NCBI GenBank assembly: GCA_934234035.1
Contig: CAKQHH010000002.1
Coordinates: 1-64,000, forward strand
Direction of reading: 5' to 3'
DNA from: an uncultured Clostridia bacterium
GTDB taxonomy: Bacteria; Bacillota; Clostridia; Peptostreptococcales; Anaerovoracaceae
Length of the DNA: 64,000 bases
Position 1 is the first letter of the stretch; each line of letters begins with the position of its first letter. The notes under the pieces are model-generated. The model made no database searches, was not told the origin of the DNA, and was given only the letters and a program-made list of their open reading frames with translations. Made by a program: the position numbers and the translations under genes. Below, one piece after another: positions 7,984 through 15,870 of the stretch.

Positions 7984-9330
7984 CTATTCCTTCGTCTCGT
8001 TCATCTCAGTGTCGCCTGCCGCTTCCCCGGCAGCCGCCGCTGCCTGCTTCCAGGTTTCCGCCACCTCATTGGCGAAATTCTTCAGTCCGCGGTAACCGAA
8101 AGGCTGAATCTCATCGTTCCATTTCACGTTCACGGATTTCGGATAGTAGAATGCCGCATCCGTACCGATGGAGATGTCCACGTCCTGGTCTCCGTCGTAA
8201 TTCATCATGGTTGGGGAAAGGGTGGAATAGATTCGAAGGTTCGGATTGTATTCCCCGATTTCCCGAATATATGGATAATCCTCTTCCGTAATCGCCGCGA
8301 AGACGGATTTTACTTCAAAGCCCATTTTCAGAAGTGCCAGTGCCATCTCCAGCGGATTGCCGTTTACCACCTGGCCCACCACGAAGGACTTGCCTTTGCA
8401 CACTTCCTGCAGTTCCTGCACCGCCTGCTCCGCTTCCCGGTGGTATTCCTCCAGCCGGAATTCCGTCCCCAAAGCGGCGGCGAACAGCTCGTACTGACGG
8501 CGAATTCGGTCAATCTGGTAGAGCCGGGTCAGTTCCGCATACGGCATTCCAAGCCGTTCCTCCAGTGCAAAAGCCGCCTTCCGGGATTCCGGATTGAGAA
8601 TCAGGTTAAAGTTGGACGCCCCCAGTTCCCGGTATTCCTCCATGGTCTCACATCGACCCACTTCCAGCACTCGGTCCAGCCCAATCTGCCCCAGCAAATC
8701 GTACAGCTCGCAGTCATCCGCAAGGTGGGTGAAGAATCCCAGCAGATTCACCTGATTCATCTTCCGTTCTTCCTTCTCCAGAAGGGAATAGATGCTTTCC
8801 CGCACCGCCACCATCGGCGGATTCTTTCCCTCTCGCGTCAGCGCATACATATAGGTCGGTACCACACGCACTTCACCGTGCAGCGCCTCCTCTGCCTTTC
8901 GACAGACTCTTTCCAAATCCGTTCCCAGCAGGGCATCCACGCAGGTAATACACAGCACTACCACCTTCGGCTTCGTTTCGCACACCGCCAAGATTTCTTC
9001 AATAGCCTCGGGAATCTCCGACAGATGTCTTCCGGTGACGATGTCCGATTCATCCATCTGGAGAAAAAACATCCGATGGCTGTATCCCCCTTCGTCCGCC
9101 AGAATCGTGGTATTTCTTCCACAGCAGGCCGGCGCGATCAGAAGCATGATGGACTCCGGAATCACCAAACCGGCCCGCTTCACTCCGAATCCCTGGGCGC
9201 CCGGAGAGTTGTAGGACAAGGTGGCCGGTGAGCTGTATATCAAATGCTCTCCGGACTGAAGTTCCCCGGGAATCCGAAGTTCCGCTGATTTCAGTAGTTC
9301 TTCTATTGTGATATAGTAGGCATTTTTCAT
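7984..9330 (-). CDS. nitrogenase component-1-like protein, alpha-type subunit
   Basis: A 448-residue member of the NifD/NifK superfamily. Two cysteine motifs match the P-cluster positions of the family: APACCGRNT (Cys69, Cys70) and CITCVDALLG (Cys127, Cys130), the latter resembling the NifD segment before LIGDD. I see no equivalent of the FeMo-cofactor Cys/His pair with confidence. The C-terminus is a low-complexity Ala/Glu tail. The ATG overlaps the stop of the iron-protein gene (TAATG at 9330). Genuine nitrogen fixation is unlikely because nifB, nifE and nifN are absent here and the protein is short. A reductase acting on a tetrapyrrole, a sulfur compound or a metal-cofactor precursor is more plausible. 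Confidence 0.78.
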   Translation of the reverse strand: MKNAYYITIEELLKSAELRIPGELQSGEHLIYSSPATLSYNSPGAQGFGVKRAGLVIPESIMLLIAPACCGRNTTILADEGGYSHRMFFLQMDESDIVTGRHLSEIPEAIEEILAVCETKPKVVVLCITCVDALLGTDLERVCRKAEEALHGEVRVVPTYMYALTREGKNPPMVAVRESIYSLLEKEERKMNQVNLLGFFTHLADDCELYDLLGQIGLDRVLEVGRCETMEEYRELGASNFNLILNPESRKAAFALEERLGMPYAELTRLYQIDRIRRQYELFAAALGTEFRLEEYHREAEQAVQELQEVCKGKSFVVGQVVNGNPLEMALALLKMGFEVKSVFAAITEEDYPYIREIGEYNPNLRIYSTLSPTMMNYDGDQDVDISIGTDAAFYYPKSVNVKWNDEIQPFGYRGLKNFANEVAETWKQAAAAAGEAAGDTEMNETKE

Positions 9331-10109
9331 TATTGTACCTGCTGCCCTTTCCGTTCCTTTTCGTGTTCCTTCAGCAGGAAGTCCGCTAGTTCAAAGAATT
9401 TCCCGCTGATCTCGGAATCCGGAAGTCCCTGGACCACCGTCATTCCCTCTTCTTCGCATTCGATGATTTCATCGGATCTCGGAATATCGCCTACAATAGG
9501 AATCCCCGCATTCCGAGCGAATTCTCCCACCTTTTCCTCTTCTCTCGGAACATTTCGGTGGTTGAATACGATTCCTTTTACCGAAGCATATCCCCGATCC
9601 GCAAAATTATCCACCGCCGTGCGAATGTTGTTCGCTGCGTAGAGGGCCATCTTCTCGCCGGAAGTGACGATGAGAATGTCCTCCGCATATCCCTCTCGAA
9701 TCGGCACCGCAAAACCACCACACACCACATCGCCCAGCACGTCGTACAGCACGATGTCCGGCTGAAACTTCCGGAAAATTCGAAGGTCGTCGATCAGGTT
9801 AAAGGTGGCGATAATCCCCCGTCCCGCACAGCCGATGCCCGGCGTCGGACCGCCGGTCTCGATGCACTGCACGCCGCCGAATCCGGTGCGCACGATATCG
9901 TCGATTTCCGGCTCCCGGTCGTGATCCCGAAGGAAGTTCATCACCGGTTCCAGGGGTTCTCCCCCCAGCAGGTTGATGGTGGAATCCGCTTTCGGATCGC
10001 AGCCAATCTGCAGGACCTTTTTGCCCCGCATGGCAAATGCCGCCGCCAGATTGGCCGTTACTGTGGATTTACCGATTCCGCCTTTTCCGTATATTGCAAT
10101 TTTAATCAT
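9330..10109 (-). CDS. NifH-like ATP-dependent iron protein
   Basis: Homodimeric ATP-driven electron donor of the NifH/BchL/CfbC family. The 259 residues show the P-loop GKGGIGKS (8-15), CDPKADS (37-43), and the two cysteines that bridge a 4Fe-4S cluster between subunits: Cys94 in GCAGRG and Cys130 in DVVCGGF. The frame is open to 10205, but the ATG at 10109 is chosen because family homology starts with [11 protein letters not shown]; the upstream stretch is a structured leader. It is the first gene of a seven-gene operon ending with hypE. Group assignment (IV-VI nitrogenase-like) needs a phylogeny. Confidence 0.93.
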   Translation of the reverse strand: MIKIAIYGKGGIGKSTVTANLAAAFAMRGKKVLQIGCDPKADSTINLLGGEPLEPVMNFLRDHDREPEIDDIVRTGFGGVQCIETGGPTPGIGCAGRGIIATFNLIDDLRIFRKFQPDIVLYDVLGDVVCGGFAVPIREGYAEDILIVTSGEKMALYAANNIRTAVDNFADRGYASVKGIVFNHRNVPREEEKVGEFARNAGIPIVGDIPRSDEIIECEEEGMTVVQGLPDSEISGKFFELADFLLKEHEKERKGQQVQ

Positions 10110-10128
10110 ACCTCTGCTCCAAACTACA

Positions 10129-10250
10129 TAAAAAATGGACTTCCTCCGAGAAGAAGTCCATCCGATACGGGTCTCCACGAACCCTTTATATACTGTATCC
10201 GGCACTTCTTCCCGCTTGGTGTTCCTTACGGTCAGTAAGTTCTCTGTGCC
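10129..10250 (-). promoter_or_regulatory. structured leader with terminator and anti-terminator, candidate riboswitch
   Basis: In the minus-strand transcript GGCAC (10246-10250) can pair with GTGCC (10201-10205), enclosing a CTTAC/GTAAG hairpin. A second element pairs GATAC with GTATC around GGGT/ACCC (about 10163-10200). Then a perfect hairpin with arms TGGACTTC/GAAGTCCA (10136-10160) is followed by a U-run (10129-10135), an intrinsic terminator. GAAGAAGT (10204-10211) is complementary over 8 bases to ACTTCTTC in the 5' arm of that terminator (10150-10157), and overlaps the closing stem of the first element. Mutually exclusive folds of this kind are how riboswitches work. I do not recognise a known class. 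Confidence 0.6.
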
Positions 10251-10253
10251 TTT

Positions 10254-10281
10254 ATTCTAGCACACCCCGGACAGTATTCAA
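10254..10281 (-). promoter_or_regulatory. promoter of the nitrogenase-like/hyp operon
   Basis: Minus strand TTGAAT (10276-10281), 16 bp, TAGAAT (10254-10259) with TGC before it (extended -10). The predicted start near 10247 puts the first leader stem at the very 5' end of the RNA. Confidence 0.6.
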
Positions 10282-10354
10282 AGCGTTAAGTTTACCACAG
10301 ATTTCGGCATATTTTTATCACAGATTCCATCGTTCTTTCACCGACTTTTCCCGC

Positions 10355-11335
10355 TTAACACCACATATTCTCACAGAATTCTGTGCCGCACATGCCGCTG
10401 TACTCAGAGCAAGAAAGGAGCAGTCCCAGGTGCCGGTCGTAGACGTAAATGGTATCCGACAGGATGTCGTCTTCGGAGACCACCTCCCGGTTTCCGCTCT
10501 CCAGCATCGCCTGCAGTTCCTCTTCGGAATACTTATCGCTTTCCGGCAAAATAATGAATTCATGCACGGAGCTTGGAATTGCGTAGAAATTGCCCCCGGC
10601 CATCTCGGCAATTTTTTCCGCAACGCCGGGATAGAACAATGCCACCGCACCCAACTGAAATCGATTGGTGGTGAGAATGTACATGGAATCGTCGTTCATT
10701 GCGTAACCTTCTTTTTCCAGCAGGTTCTCCCCTTCCGCATTGCCATCGGAGAATGTCATCAGCATCGGCGGATAGCATTCTTCAGACAGCATCAGCGCCT
10801 CGTCGATCAATTCGTCCGGCTGATACTCCATCTCCTTCATCATCGGGTTGGTAATCCGGCACTGCCAGGAATCCATGTCTTCCACAATAATCTCCACGCT
10901 GGCGAACATGGTAATGCCCGGCACCACATCCCGGCACGGCACATCCTCCAGATATTTCTCATTTCGTCGCTTGCTCACCACCCTTGCAGATAACTTCACG
11001 CCAAAATCCTTCTTCGGGATCCCGTCCATGCCGTTCACCGGCGGCGGCGTCATAATCGCCCCCATCGCATTCCAGGCAAGTGTTCGAGACAGGGATTCGA
11101 TGCTGTCTCCATGCTTGTACCCTTCATAAAAAAAATCCACGTTCAGCGCCGGAAGGGCATACACGCCCGGCCGTTCCAGCACGATGGCGTAATGGGTGTA
11201 ATCGTTGGTCTTCACGAATTCCCGAATGGTGGCGTGCACTTCCATCGTCAGAGTCTCCTCGAAGTACCGGTTCAGCTCCTGTGCCATCGTCTCCGCAAAC
11301 TGCTTCTTGCTCATCTTTTCCTTTTTTCTTTTCAT
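10355..11335 (-). CDS. DUF5688 family protein
   Basis: A 326-residue soluble protein without signal peptide or membrane segment, recognised as resembling the DUF5688 family, which has no known function. Its acidic, mixed alpha/beta sequence includes a run of conserved-looking motifs (ILTTNRFQLGAVALFYPGV, FYAIPSSVHE) and a cysteine-containing C-terminus (GMCGTEFCENMWC) that might bind a metal. The ATG at 11335 has AGGAGG six bases upstream. It lies just upstream of, and in the same direction as, the nitrogenase-like operon, which nevertheless has its own promoter. Function cannot be assigned. Confidence 0.7.
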   Translation of the reverse strand: MKRKKEKMSKKQFAETMAQELNRYFEETLTMEVHATIREFVKTNDYTHYAIVLERPGVYALPALNVDFFYEGYKHGDSIESLSRTLAWNAMGAIMTPPPVNGMDGIPKKDFGVKLSARVVSKRRNEKYLEDVPCRDVVPGITMFASVEIIVEDMDSWQCRITNPMMKEMEYQPDELIDEALMLSEECYPPMLMTFSDGNAEGENLLEKEGYAMNDDSMYILTTNRFQLGAVALFYPGVAEKIAEMAGGNFYAIPSSVHEFIILPESDKYSEEELQAMLESGNREVVSEDDILSDTIYVYDRHLGLLLSCSEYSGMCGTEFCENMWC

Positions 11336-11465
11336 TTCATACCTCCTAAATGATCAGCATTGCTTCTGACTCCATTATGGCAGAAAAAGAATTCCCCTTC
11401 AGTACACATCGTTCGAGAAAAATCGAGAAATTTGTTCAATTTACACAGAAAAAAGAGGCCTTTTG

Positions 11466-11474
11466 TGATACAAT
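11466..11474 (+). promoter_or_regulatory. extended -10 promoter of the TM1266-like gene
   Basis: TGATACAAT (TGn plus TACAAT at 11469-11474) lies 30 bp before the start codon. No good -35 hexamer is seen. The same GTGATACAAT string occurs in the promoters at 17144 and 28391. Confidence 0.45.
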
Positions 11475-11503
11475 TCAAGAAGATTCAACAGGAGGAAGGA
11501 ACA

Positions 11504-11752
11504 ATGGAAAACACACGGGTGGCCATTCTCGGCATCATCATTTCCGACATGGATTCCGTCGAACCGGTAAATGCGCTGCTGCACGAAAACAGTCCCTATA
11601 TCATCGGACGAATGGGACTTCCCTACCGGGAAAAGGGAATCAATATCATCAGCATCGTCATGGATGCACCCCAGCAGATCATCAGCACCCTGTCCGGCCG
11701 AATCGGGCGGCTCAACGGAATCAGCTGCAAAGTGACCTATTCCAAAGAGTAG
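11504..11752 (+). CDS. TM1266-type ACT-like putative iron-only hydrogenase system regulator
   Basis: An 82-residue ACT/NikR-C-like domain protein. Proteins of the TM1266 family are usually encoded with the [FeFe]-hydrogenase maturases HydE, HydF and HydG and are thought to be small regulators. Visible features are the beta-strand opening TRVAILGIIISD, the RMGLPYREKGINIISIV segment and a second half ending in GRLNGISCKVTYSK, as in ferredoxin-like ACT folds. The frame runs back to 11360, but the ATG at 11504 follows GGAGGAAGG and gives the family length. No hyd gene is nearby; it stands alone on the plus strand, convergent with the next gene. Confidence 0.8.
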   Translation: MENTRVAILGIIISDMDSVEPVNALLHENSPYIIGRMGLPYREKGINIISIVMDAPQQIISTLSGRIGRLNGISCKVTYSKE

Positions 11753-11758
11753 GACGCG

Positions 11759-11791
11759 AAAAGAGGGACAACACGCCGTGTCGTCCCTCTT
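11759..11791. terminator. bidirectional intrinsic terminator
   Basis: Near-perfect 15-bp inverted repeat with arms AAGAGGGACAACACG and CGTGTCGTCCCTCTT (one mismatch) between two convergent genes. The minus-strand side is followed by TTTTCG, so it fits the hydrolase gene better than the regulator gene. Confidence 0.7.
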
Positions 11792-11834
11792 CTGTTGTTC
11801 GTGGGAGATTCATCTCCATTCTGTTCATTTCAAA

Positions 11835-13160
11835 TCAGGCAATCCGCCGAATGATTACCCCAATGCGATAGCTCGCCTTGTACGTGTTCTCGTGAACCAC
11901 CTTATTAGCCACACTCGTCGGTCCCACGGAGAAGAAATAGTACTTTCCGTTTTTCGTATGCTTGTACACCATGGTGTGGTATCCGTTCTGCCAGCCCACG
12001 ATATCCCCCGGCTTTAAGTATCCCTTCTTCACGCAATCCGCCAAGGACATGTTCAGATTGGTCTGCACCAGGTAATTCGGCGACTTGATGAAATAATTCT
12101 TCGGAATCTTCTGGTCGTAAATCTTTCCGTATCCCAGGTAAAAACAGAATCCGGAAGGCTCAAAACCCGCATCCTGCAACGACCAGGAAATATAGGTAGC
12201 GCAATTCACCTTCTTGGCCTTCAGACCCTTTTGGTAAGTCGTTCCGCCACCGCCCTTATTGTACTTCAGATTGTTCTTCTCGATCAGGTTCGCCATCTTG
12301 AGCAGCGAATTGTACCACGCAGTGAGAGTGGACTTCGGCATCTGAACCGCCATCGGTTTCTTATTGCTCTGAAGCGCCGTTGCATTCACCGATGGATTGG
12401 TTTCCGGCGGTGTGACTATATTCTCTGTATCCGGCTTTGTCTCGTTACCTTTATTATTCGTCTGAGTTCCGGAGCTTCCGCTGTCGGAGGGTTTTGCCGG
12501 GCTGCTGCCGTTGTCACGGTCCGGTTCGATTCCCACGGTCTCCGTCAGATTCAAATCCTTGGAGCTGACGAAATAGAATTTCTTGCCGTAACGGAAACGA
12601 TACCACAGGGTATTGGACCCCTTCGCCTTGGTTTCCAGGCACAGGGAAAGTGTGGTTCCCTTCTTCAAGGTTCCCTTCTTCCGCATCTTATAGCCGGCAC
12701 CGTAGCGGTATGTCAGGTTTCGTTTCGCTTTCACCTTCCGATACTGATACCGCACGTGATCCACCTGATTCACCGGCACATATCCCTTCACACTGCCGCA
12801 TTTAATGTAGAACCACCGCTGCTTTCTGGAATAGTTCTTGGTAGTGGTAAAAGTCATGTGCTCCATGGTAATCTTCTTGTTGTTCGGAATTCGAGCCACC
12901 TTCTTGGAACGAGAAGAAGCACTTTTCCGCACCACAACTCCCATCCGGCGATTAATCTGTCCGGAAGCCGGCTTTGTGGTAATCTTTACCGTCTTTACCT
13001 GCGAATCTTCTGCGGAACTCGCTTCTGCACCATAGCTCACCGGTGCAAACGCCGGTCCCAGCATGCTGATAACAATCAGGGCAATGCCAAACCACCGCAG
13101 GAGCTGCCGCATCCCGGTCTGAGTTCCCCGGGATTCTCCCCCACATGTTTTTTCTTCCAT
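11835..13160 (-). CDS. secreted SH3-like / NlpC-P60-like (CHAP-like) wall hydrolase
   Basis: A 441-residue exported protein. An N-terminal hydrophobic segment (FGIALIVISMLGPAFAPVSYGAEA) is a likely signal peptide. Two SH3-like stretches follow (VVVRKSASSRSKKVARI; YRYGAGYKMRKKGTLKKG), then a Ser/Pro/Asn/Thr-rich linker, then a papain-like domain where VNCATYISWSLQDAGF would hold the catalytic Cys and GYHTMVYKHTKNG the His. This architecture suits a peptidoglycan endopeptidase or amidase acting outside the cell. The ATG at 13160 is preferred over the open frame to 13199 because AAAGGA lies upstream. It has its own promoter. Confidence 0.75.
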   Translation of the reverse strand: MEEKTCGGESRGTQTGMRQLLRWFGIALIVISMLGPAFAPVSYGAEASSAEDSQVKTVKITTKPASGQINRRMGVVVRKSASSRSKKVARIPNNKKITMEHMTFTTTKNYSRKQRWFYIKCGSVKGYVPVNQVDHVRYQYRKVKAKRNLTYRYGAGYKMRKKGTLKKGTTLSLCLETKAKGSNTLWYRFRYGKKFYFVSSKDLNLTETVGIEPDRDNGSSPAKPSDSGSSGTQTNNKGNETKPDTENIVTPPETNPSVNATALQSNKKPMAVQMPKSTLTAWYNSLLKMANLIEKNNLKYNKGGGGTTYQKGLKAKKVNCATYISWSLQDAGFEPSGFCFYLGYGKIYDQKIPKNYFIKSPNYLVQTNLNMSLADCVKKGYLKPGDIVGWQNGYHTMVYKHTKNGKYYFFSVGPTSVANKVVHENTYKASYRIGVIIRRIA

Positions 13161-13233
13161 TTGGTTTCTGTCCTTTCTGAATATGTAAAAGAGCGCCAAA
13201 ATAAAATTATTTGTTAACTTAACCGATAAATTT

Positions 13234-13261
13234 ATTTTAGCATATTAAAAGGCGTTGTCAA
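13234..13261 (-). promoter_or_regulatory. strong promoter of the secreted hydrolase gene
   Basis: Minus strand TTGACA (13256-13261), 16 bp, TAAAAT (13234-13239) preceded by TGC. The -35 box lies inside the terminator stem of the upstream gene, so the two elements overlap. Confidence 0.72.
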
Positions 13262-13272
13262 GACAACGCCTT
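13249..13272 (-). terminator. intrinsic terminator after the polytopic membrane protein
   Basis: Minus strand hairpin with arms AAGGCGTTGTC and GACAACGCCTT around a two-base loop, followed by TTAAT. It ends the operon 17103-13307 and shares bases with the next promoter. Confidence 0.72.
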
Positions 13273-13306
13273 CTAATTTCATTATTCTGTTTCTTAATGG
13301 CAAATG

Positions 13307-14563
13307 TTATATCATATACCGTCCGCCATGACCGATATGGTTCAGGTACACCAGCTGGGATCCCATATGAAGAACCAGAAGCCCGATGCCAACGACACCG
13401 TAGGCAATTTTTAGATTCTTCTTTCCCTTGCAGAATTCCGGATTGTACAGGTTCTCGATGAACTTTGCCATGCTGATGACGAACATCAGATATACCGCAA
13501 CCTTCTTTCCCCAGGCAAAATTACCGTGAGTCGCTCTCGGACCGCTTTCCGAAAAGGTGAAGTGTTCCGCATATCCCCACAACACCGTCAGCCAGCCCAA
13601 CGCGTATTCCGGTTTCTTTAACGACTTCAGGTTAAAAGCAAGTACGAACAGCGGAAACGCCAGTCCGGCAATAATGCTCAGCGTAATGGAGAAATCCTGA
13701 TTGAAGTAAGCCCGCCCCAGATCGATGACCACCTTGGAGGCTTCTTTGCCCGCTTCCACGGACGCCTGCTGGGTATCCTTTCCGAACAGGGTCTGATTCA
13801 GCATTAGGAAGTAAATGCAGGACGGAAGCATGGTGAGTCCCATAATCACCACCTGCCGAAAGCGGTACGCCTTGGATACGATTCGGCAATCTCTTATCTC
13901 CGATATATCAACGGTACGGAATACATCCGCCATCAGCACCATCGCTGCCGCCGGGAAGAAGGCCATGATAAAGCTTGGTTTCGCCCAGGCGGACAGCAGA
14001 AATGTCACTGCCAGGAGAATCCAGGATTTCAGGGCAATCCCTTCCATGTAGTTCTCGTATACCTTATAGAAAACCAGCAGTGCAAAGACGGAGAACACCG
14101 TCACCATAATCTGGGTCGGATTCTGCCACGCATACTTGCTCTGGGTCTTTGCATAGAAATACGGCATGTACTTCGGAATATAGATTGGTCCGGTGTACAG
14201 TGCCACCAGAGAAAGTACTTCCGCCGGAATCCGAGTCTTGGTGATTCCTTTCGTGAAGAACCGAATCAGGAGATAGTTTCCCACCACCGTAAAGAGCACC
14301 AGCAAACCGATTACCGCGGCGATGCCCCAGGGGCTGGCAGTCACCTTGTCCATGTATTTCACCAGAAATCCGATCATCCGATAGGTATACTGGTCCCGTC
14401 TGGCAATGTTCAGGTGAAGTGCCGTATCCGAAAAATATTTTCCGTTATACAGAATACTCTGCCGATACGCCAGCAGAGTTTCCATCGCAAATGTCAGCGC
14501 CAGACAGATACCGAACACGATATCTGCCGGACGCTGCAGCCGTTCTAATTTATTTTTTTCCAT
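13307..14563 (-). CDS. polytopic membrane protein, glycosyltransferase-C-like
   Basis: A 418-residue integral membrane protein with roughly ten hydrophobic segments (for example IVFGICLALTFAMETLLAY near the N-terminus and YGVVGIGLLVLHMGSQLVYL near the end). A first luminal-type loop after TM1 (YFSDTALHLNIA) carries an acidic residue as in GT-C enzymes, but I cannot assign a family. The ATG at 14563 follows AAGGTGG and overlaps the end of the CapK-like gene by 14 bp, implying coupling. It is last in an operon with an adenylating enzyme and an ATP-grasp ligase, so a role in assembling or modifying a surface polymer is a reasonable guess. Confidence 0.65.
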   Translation of the reverse strand: MEKNKLERLQRPADIVFGICLALTFAMETLLAYRQSILYNGKYFSDTALHLNIARRDQYTYRMIGFLVKYMDKVTASPWGIAAVIGLLVLFTVVGNYLLIRFFTKGITKTRIPAEVLSLVALYTGPIYIPKYMPYFYAKTQSKYAWQNPTQIMVTVFSVFALLVFYKVYENYMEGIALKSWILLAVTFLLSAWAKPSFIMAFFPAAAMVLMADVFRTVDISEIRDCRIVSKAYRFRQVVIMGLTMLPSCIYFLMLNQTLFGKDTQQASVEAGKEASKVVIDLGRAYFNQDFSITLSIIAGLAFPLFVLAFNLKSLKKPEYALGWLTVLWGYAEHFTFSESGPRATHGNFAWGKKVAVYLMFVISMAKFIENLYNPEFCKGKKNLKIAYGVVGIGLLVLHMGSQLVYLNHIGHGGRYMI

Positions 14564-15857
14564 TCTCGTCCACCTTGCATACAATCATTCGAAGCTTGCC
14601 GTTGCTGTCCGGCGGAATGGAGTTGGACCATTCGAAGTCGATATCCATATGGTGCTTGAACTTTTTATTCAAAGCCTCATCCAGTTCTTTTTCAATCTGT
14701 TCCAACGTCTTCGGGGATTCCTTGCTCTGAACGCACTGAACCACGATATGGGTGTAGGAATCCTGCACGAAACGAATCTGAACCACATCCTCGCAGTGTG
14801 CGATGATCGGGGCGATTTCAAAGAAGGTGGTCACCTCCCCGGTGTCATAGCGGAAGAAGTCGTTCATTCGTCCCTGAAGACTGGTAACGTAACGAACGCC
14901 GTCCCGCACTTCGGAAATGGCCTTATCGCCAATCTTATAGTTAATCAGCGGAATGTCCGTCTTGAACAGCGGGGTGATTACCACGGAACCCGCATCGGCC
15001 AGCCGGTCGTTTTCGTCATAAATATTAATTGCATATGCATCGTAGTGAATGATGTGCTCCGGGCTGTCGAAAAGCTTCAGCATACAGGAACCGGTCTCGG
15101 CGCTGCCATACGCATCGATAATTCCATCTCCCAGAATCTCTTTGAACAGCTTTCTGGCTGCCGGATCCGTCATCTCGCCGGAGGCGCAGAAGAATTTCGG
15201 CTGCCAAATATCGCTGTGATTCTCCTTGCAGTACAGACAGAGACGCATCAATTCCGTCTTGTTCATGTACAGAAAATCCGGTTTGTACTCATTCACCTGC
15301 TTGATCATATCCTCTTCCGGTGCGTACTGATTCAGAAAACCTCTTCGAAGGATGCCGAATTTCTGCAGGAACGTATCCGCACCGGCGGAAGTACTGTGAG
15401 CACTCTTCCGGCTCATGGTCTTTCCGCGGAACGGGTTGTATCCCGCCATGCACATTACCCGGAACCAGTCGGCCATCATGAAGGCCTTCTCCTTTGGAGA
15501 ATACAGGAGCATCAGCGGCTTTCCGGAAGAACCGCTGGTGGTGTCATGGAACCAATCCTTGTATTTCGGCTTTTCCGCTTCCTCGTTCATCCAAGCGCGA
15601 AGCTCATCCTTGGTGAGAGGCGGCAGCTTCACCAAATCCTCCGCAGTACGAATATCCTCCGGCTTCACGCCGGCTCTGTCAAAACGCTCCCGATAGAACG
15701 GAATCTGGTACGCCTTCTTCATGAGCTTGTGAAGGCGCTTCTCCTGAATCTTCTTCAGGCGAATGTAGTCGTCTCCCTTCGGATACTTTCTGTTCAGCTT
15801 CATCAGATCAAAGAACAGAAATACGTTTACCATTTTTTTCTGCAGCTTATCCAGCAT
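14550..15857 (-). CDS. CapK/PaaK-like adenylate-forming enzyme
   Basis: A 435-residue member of the phenylacetate-CoA ligase/CapK branch of adenylate-forming enzymes. The phosphate-binding loop DTTSGSSGKPLMLLYS (about 105-120), the YGSAETG motif and a later GDKAI/GRMNDFFR region match the ANL core, and the C-terminal swinging domain is present though small. CapK-type proteins occur in capsule and polysaccharide clusters and are thought to activate an acyl or amino-acyl group. The start has AGGAGG upstream. It sits 13 bp after the ATP-grasp gene. Confidence 0.82.
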   Translation of the reverse strand: MLDKLQKKMVNVFLFFDLMKLNRKYPKGDDYIRLKKIQEKRLHKLMKKAYQIPFYRERFDRAGVKPEDIRTAEDLVKLPPLTKDELRAWMNEEAEKPKYKDWFHDTTSGSSGKPLMLLYSPKEKAFMMADWFRVMCMAGYNPFRGKTMSRKSAHSTSAGADTFLQKFGILRRGFLNQYAPEEDMIKQVNEYKPDFLYMNKTELMRLCLYCKENHSDIWQPKFFCASGEMTDPAARKLFKEILGDGIIDAYGSAETGSCMLKLFDSPEHIIHYDAYAINIYDENDRLADAGSVVITPLFKTDIPLINYKIGDKAISEVRDGVRYVTSLQGRMNDFFRYDTGEVTTFFEIAPIIAHCEDVVQIRFVQDSYTHIVVQCVQSKESPKTLEQIEKELDEALNKKFKHHMDIDFEWSNSIPPDSNGKLRMIVCKVDENGKK

Positions 15858-15870
15858 TTAATTTCTCCTC

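Noticed and set aside
7984..10109. True nitrogenase (nifHDK)
   Set aside because: Subunits are short, cofactor ligands are not evident, and nifB, nifE and nifN are absent.
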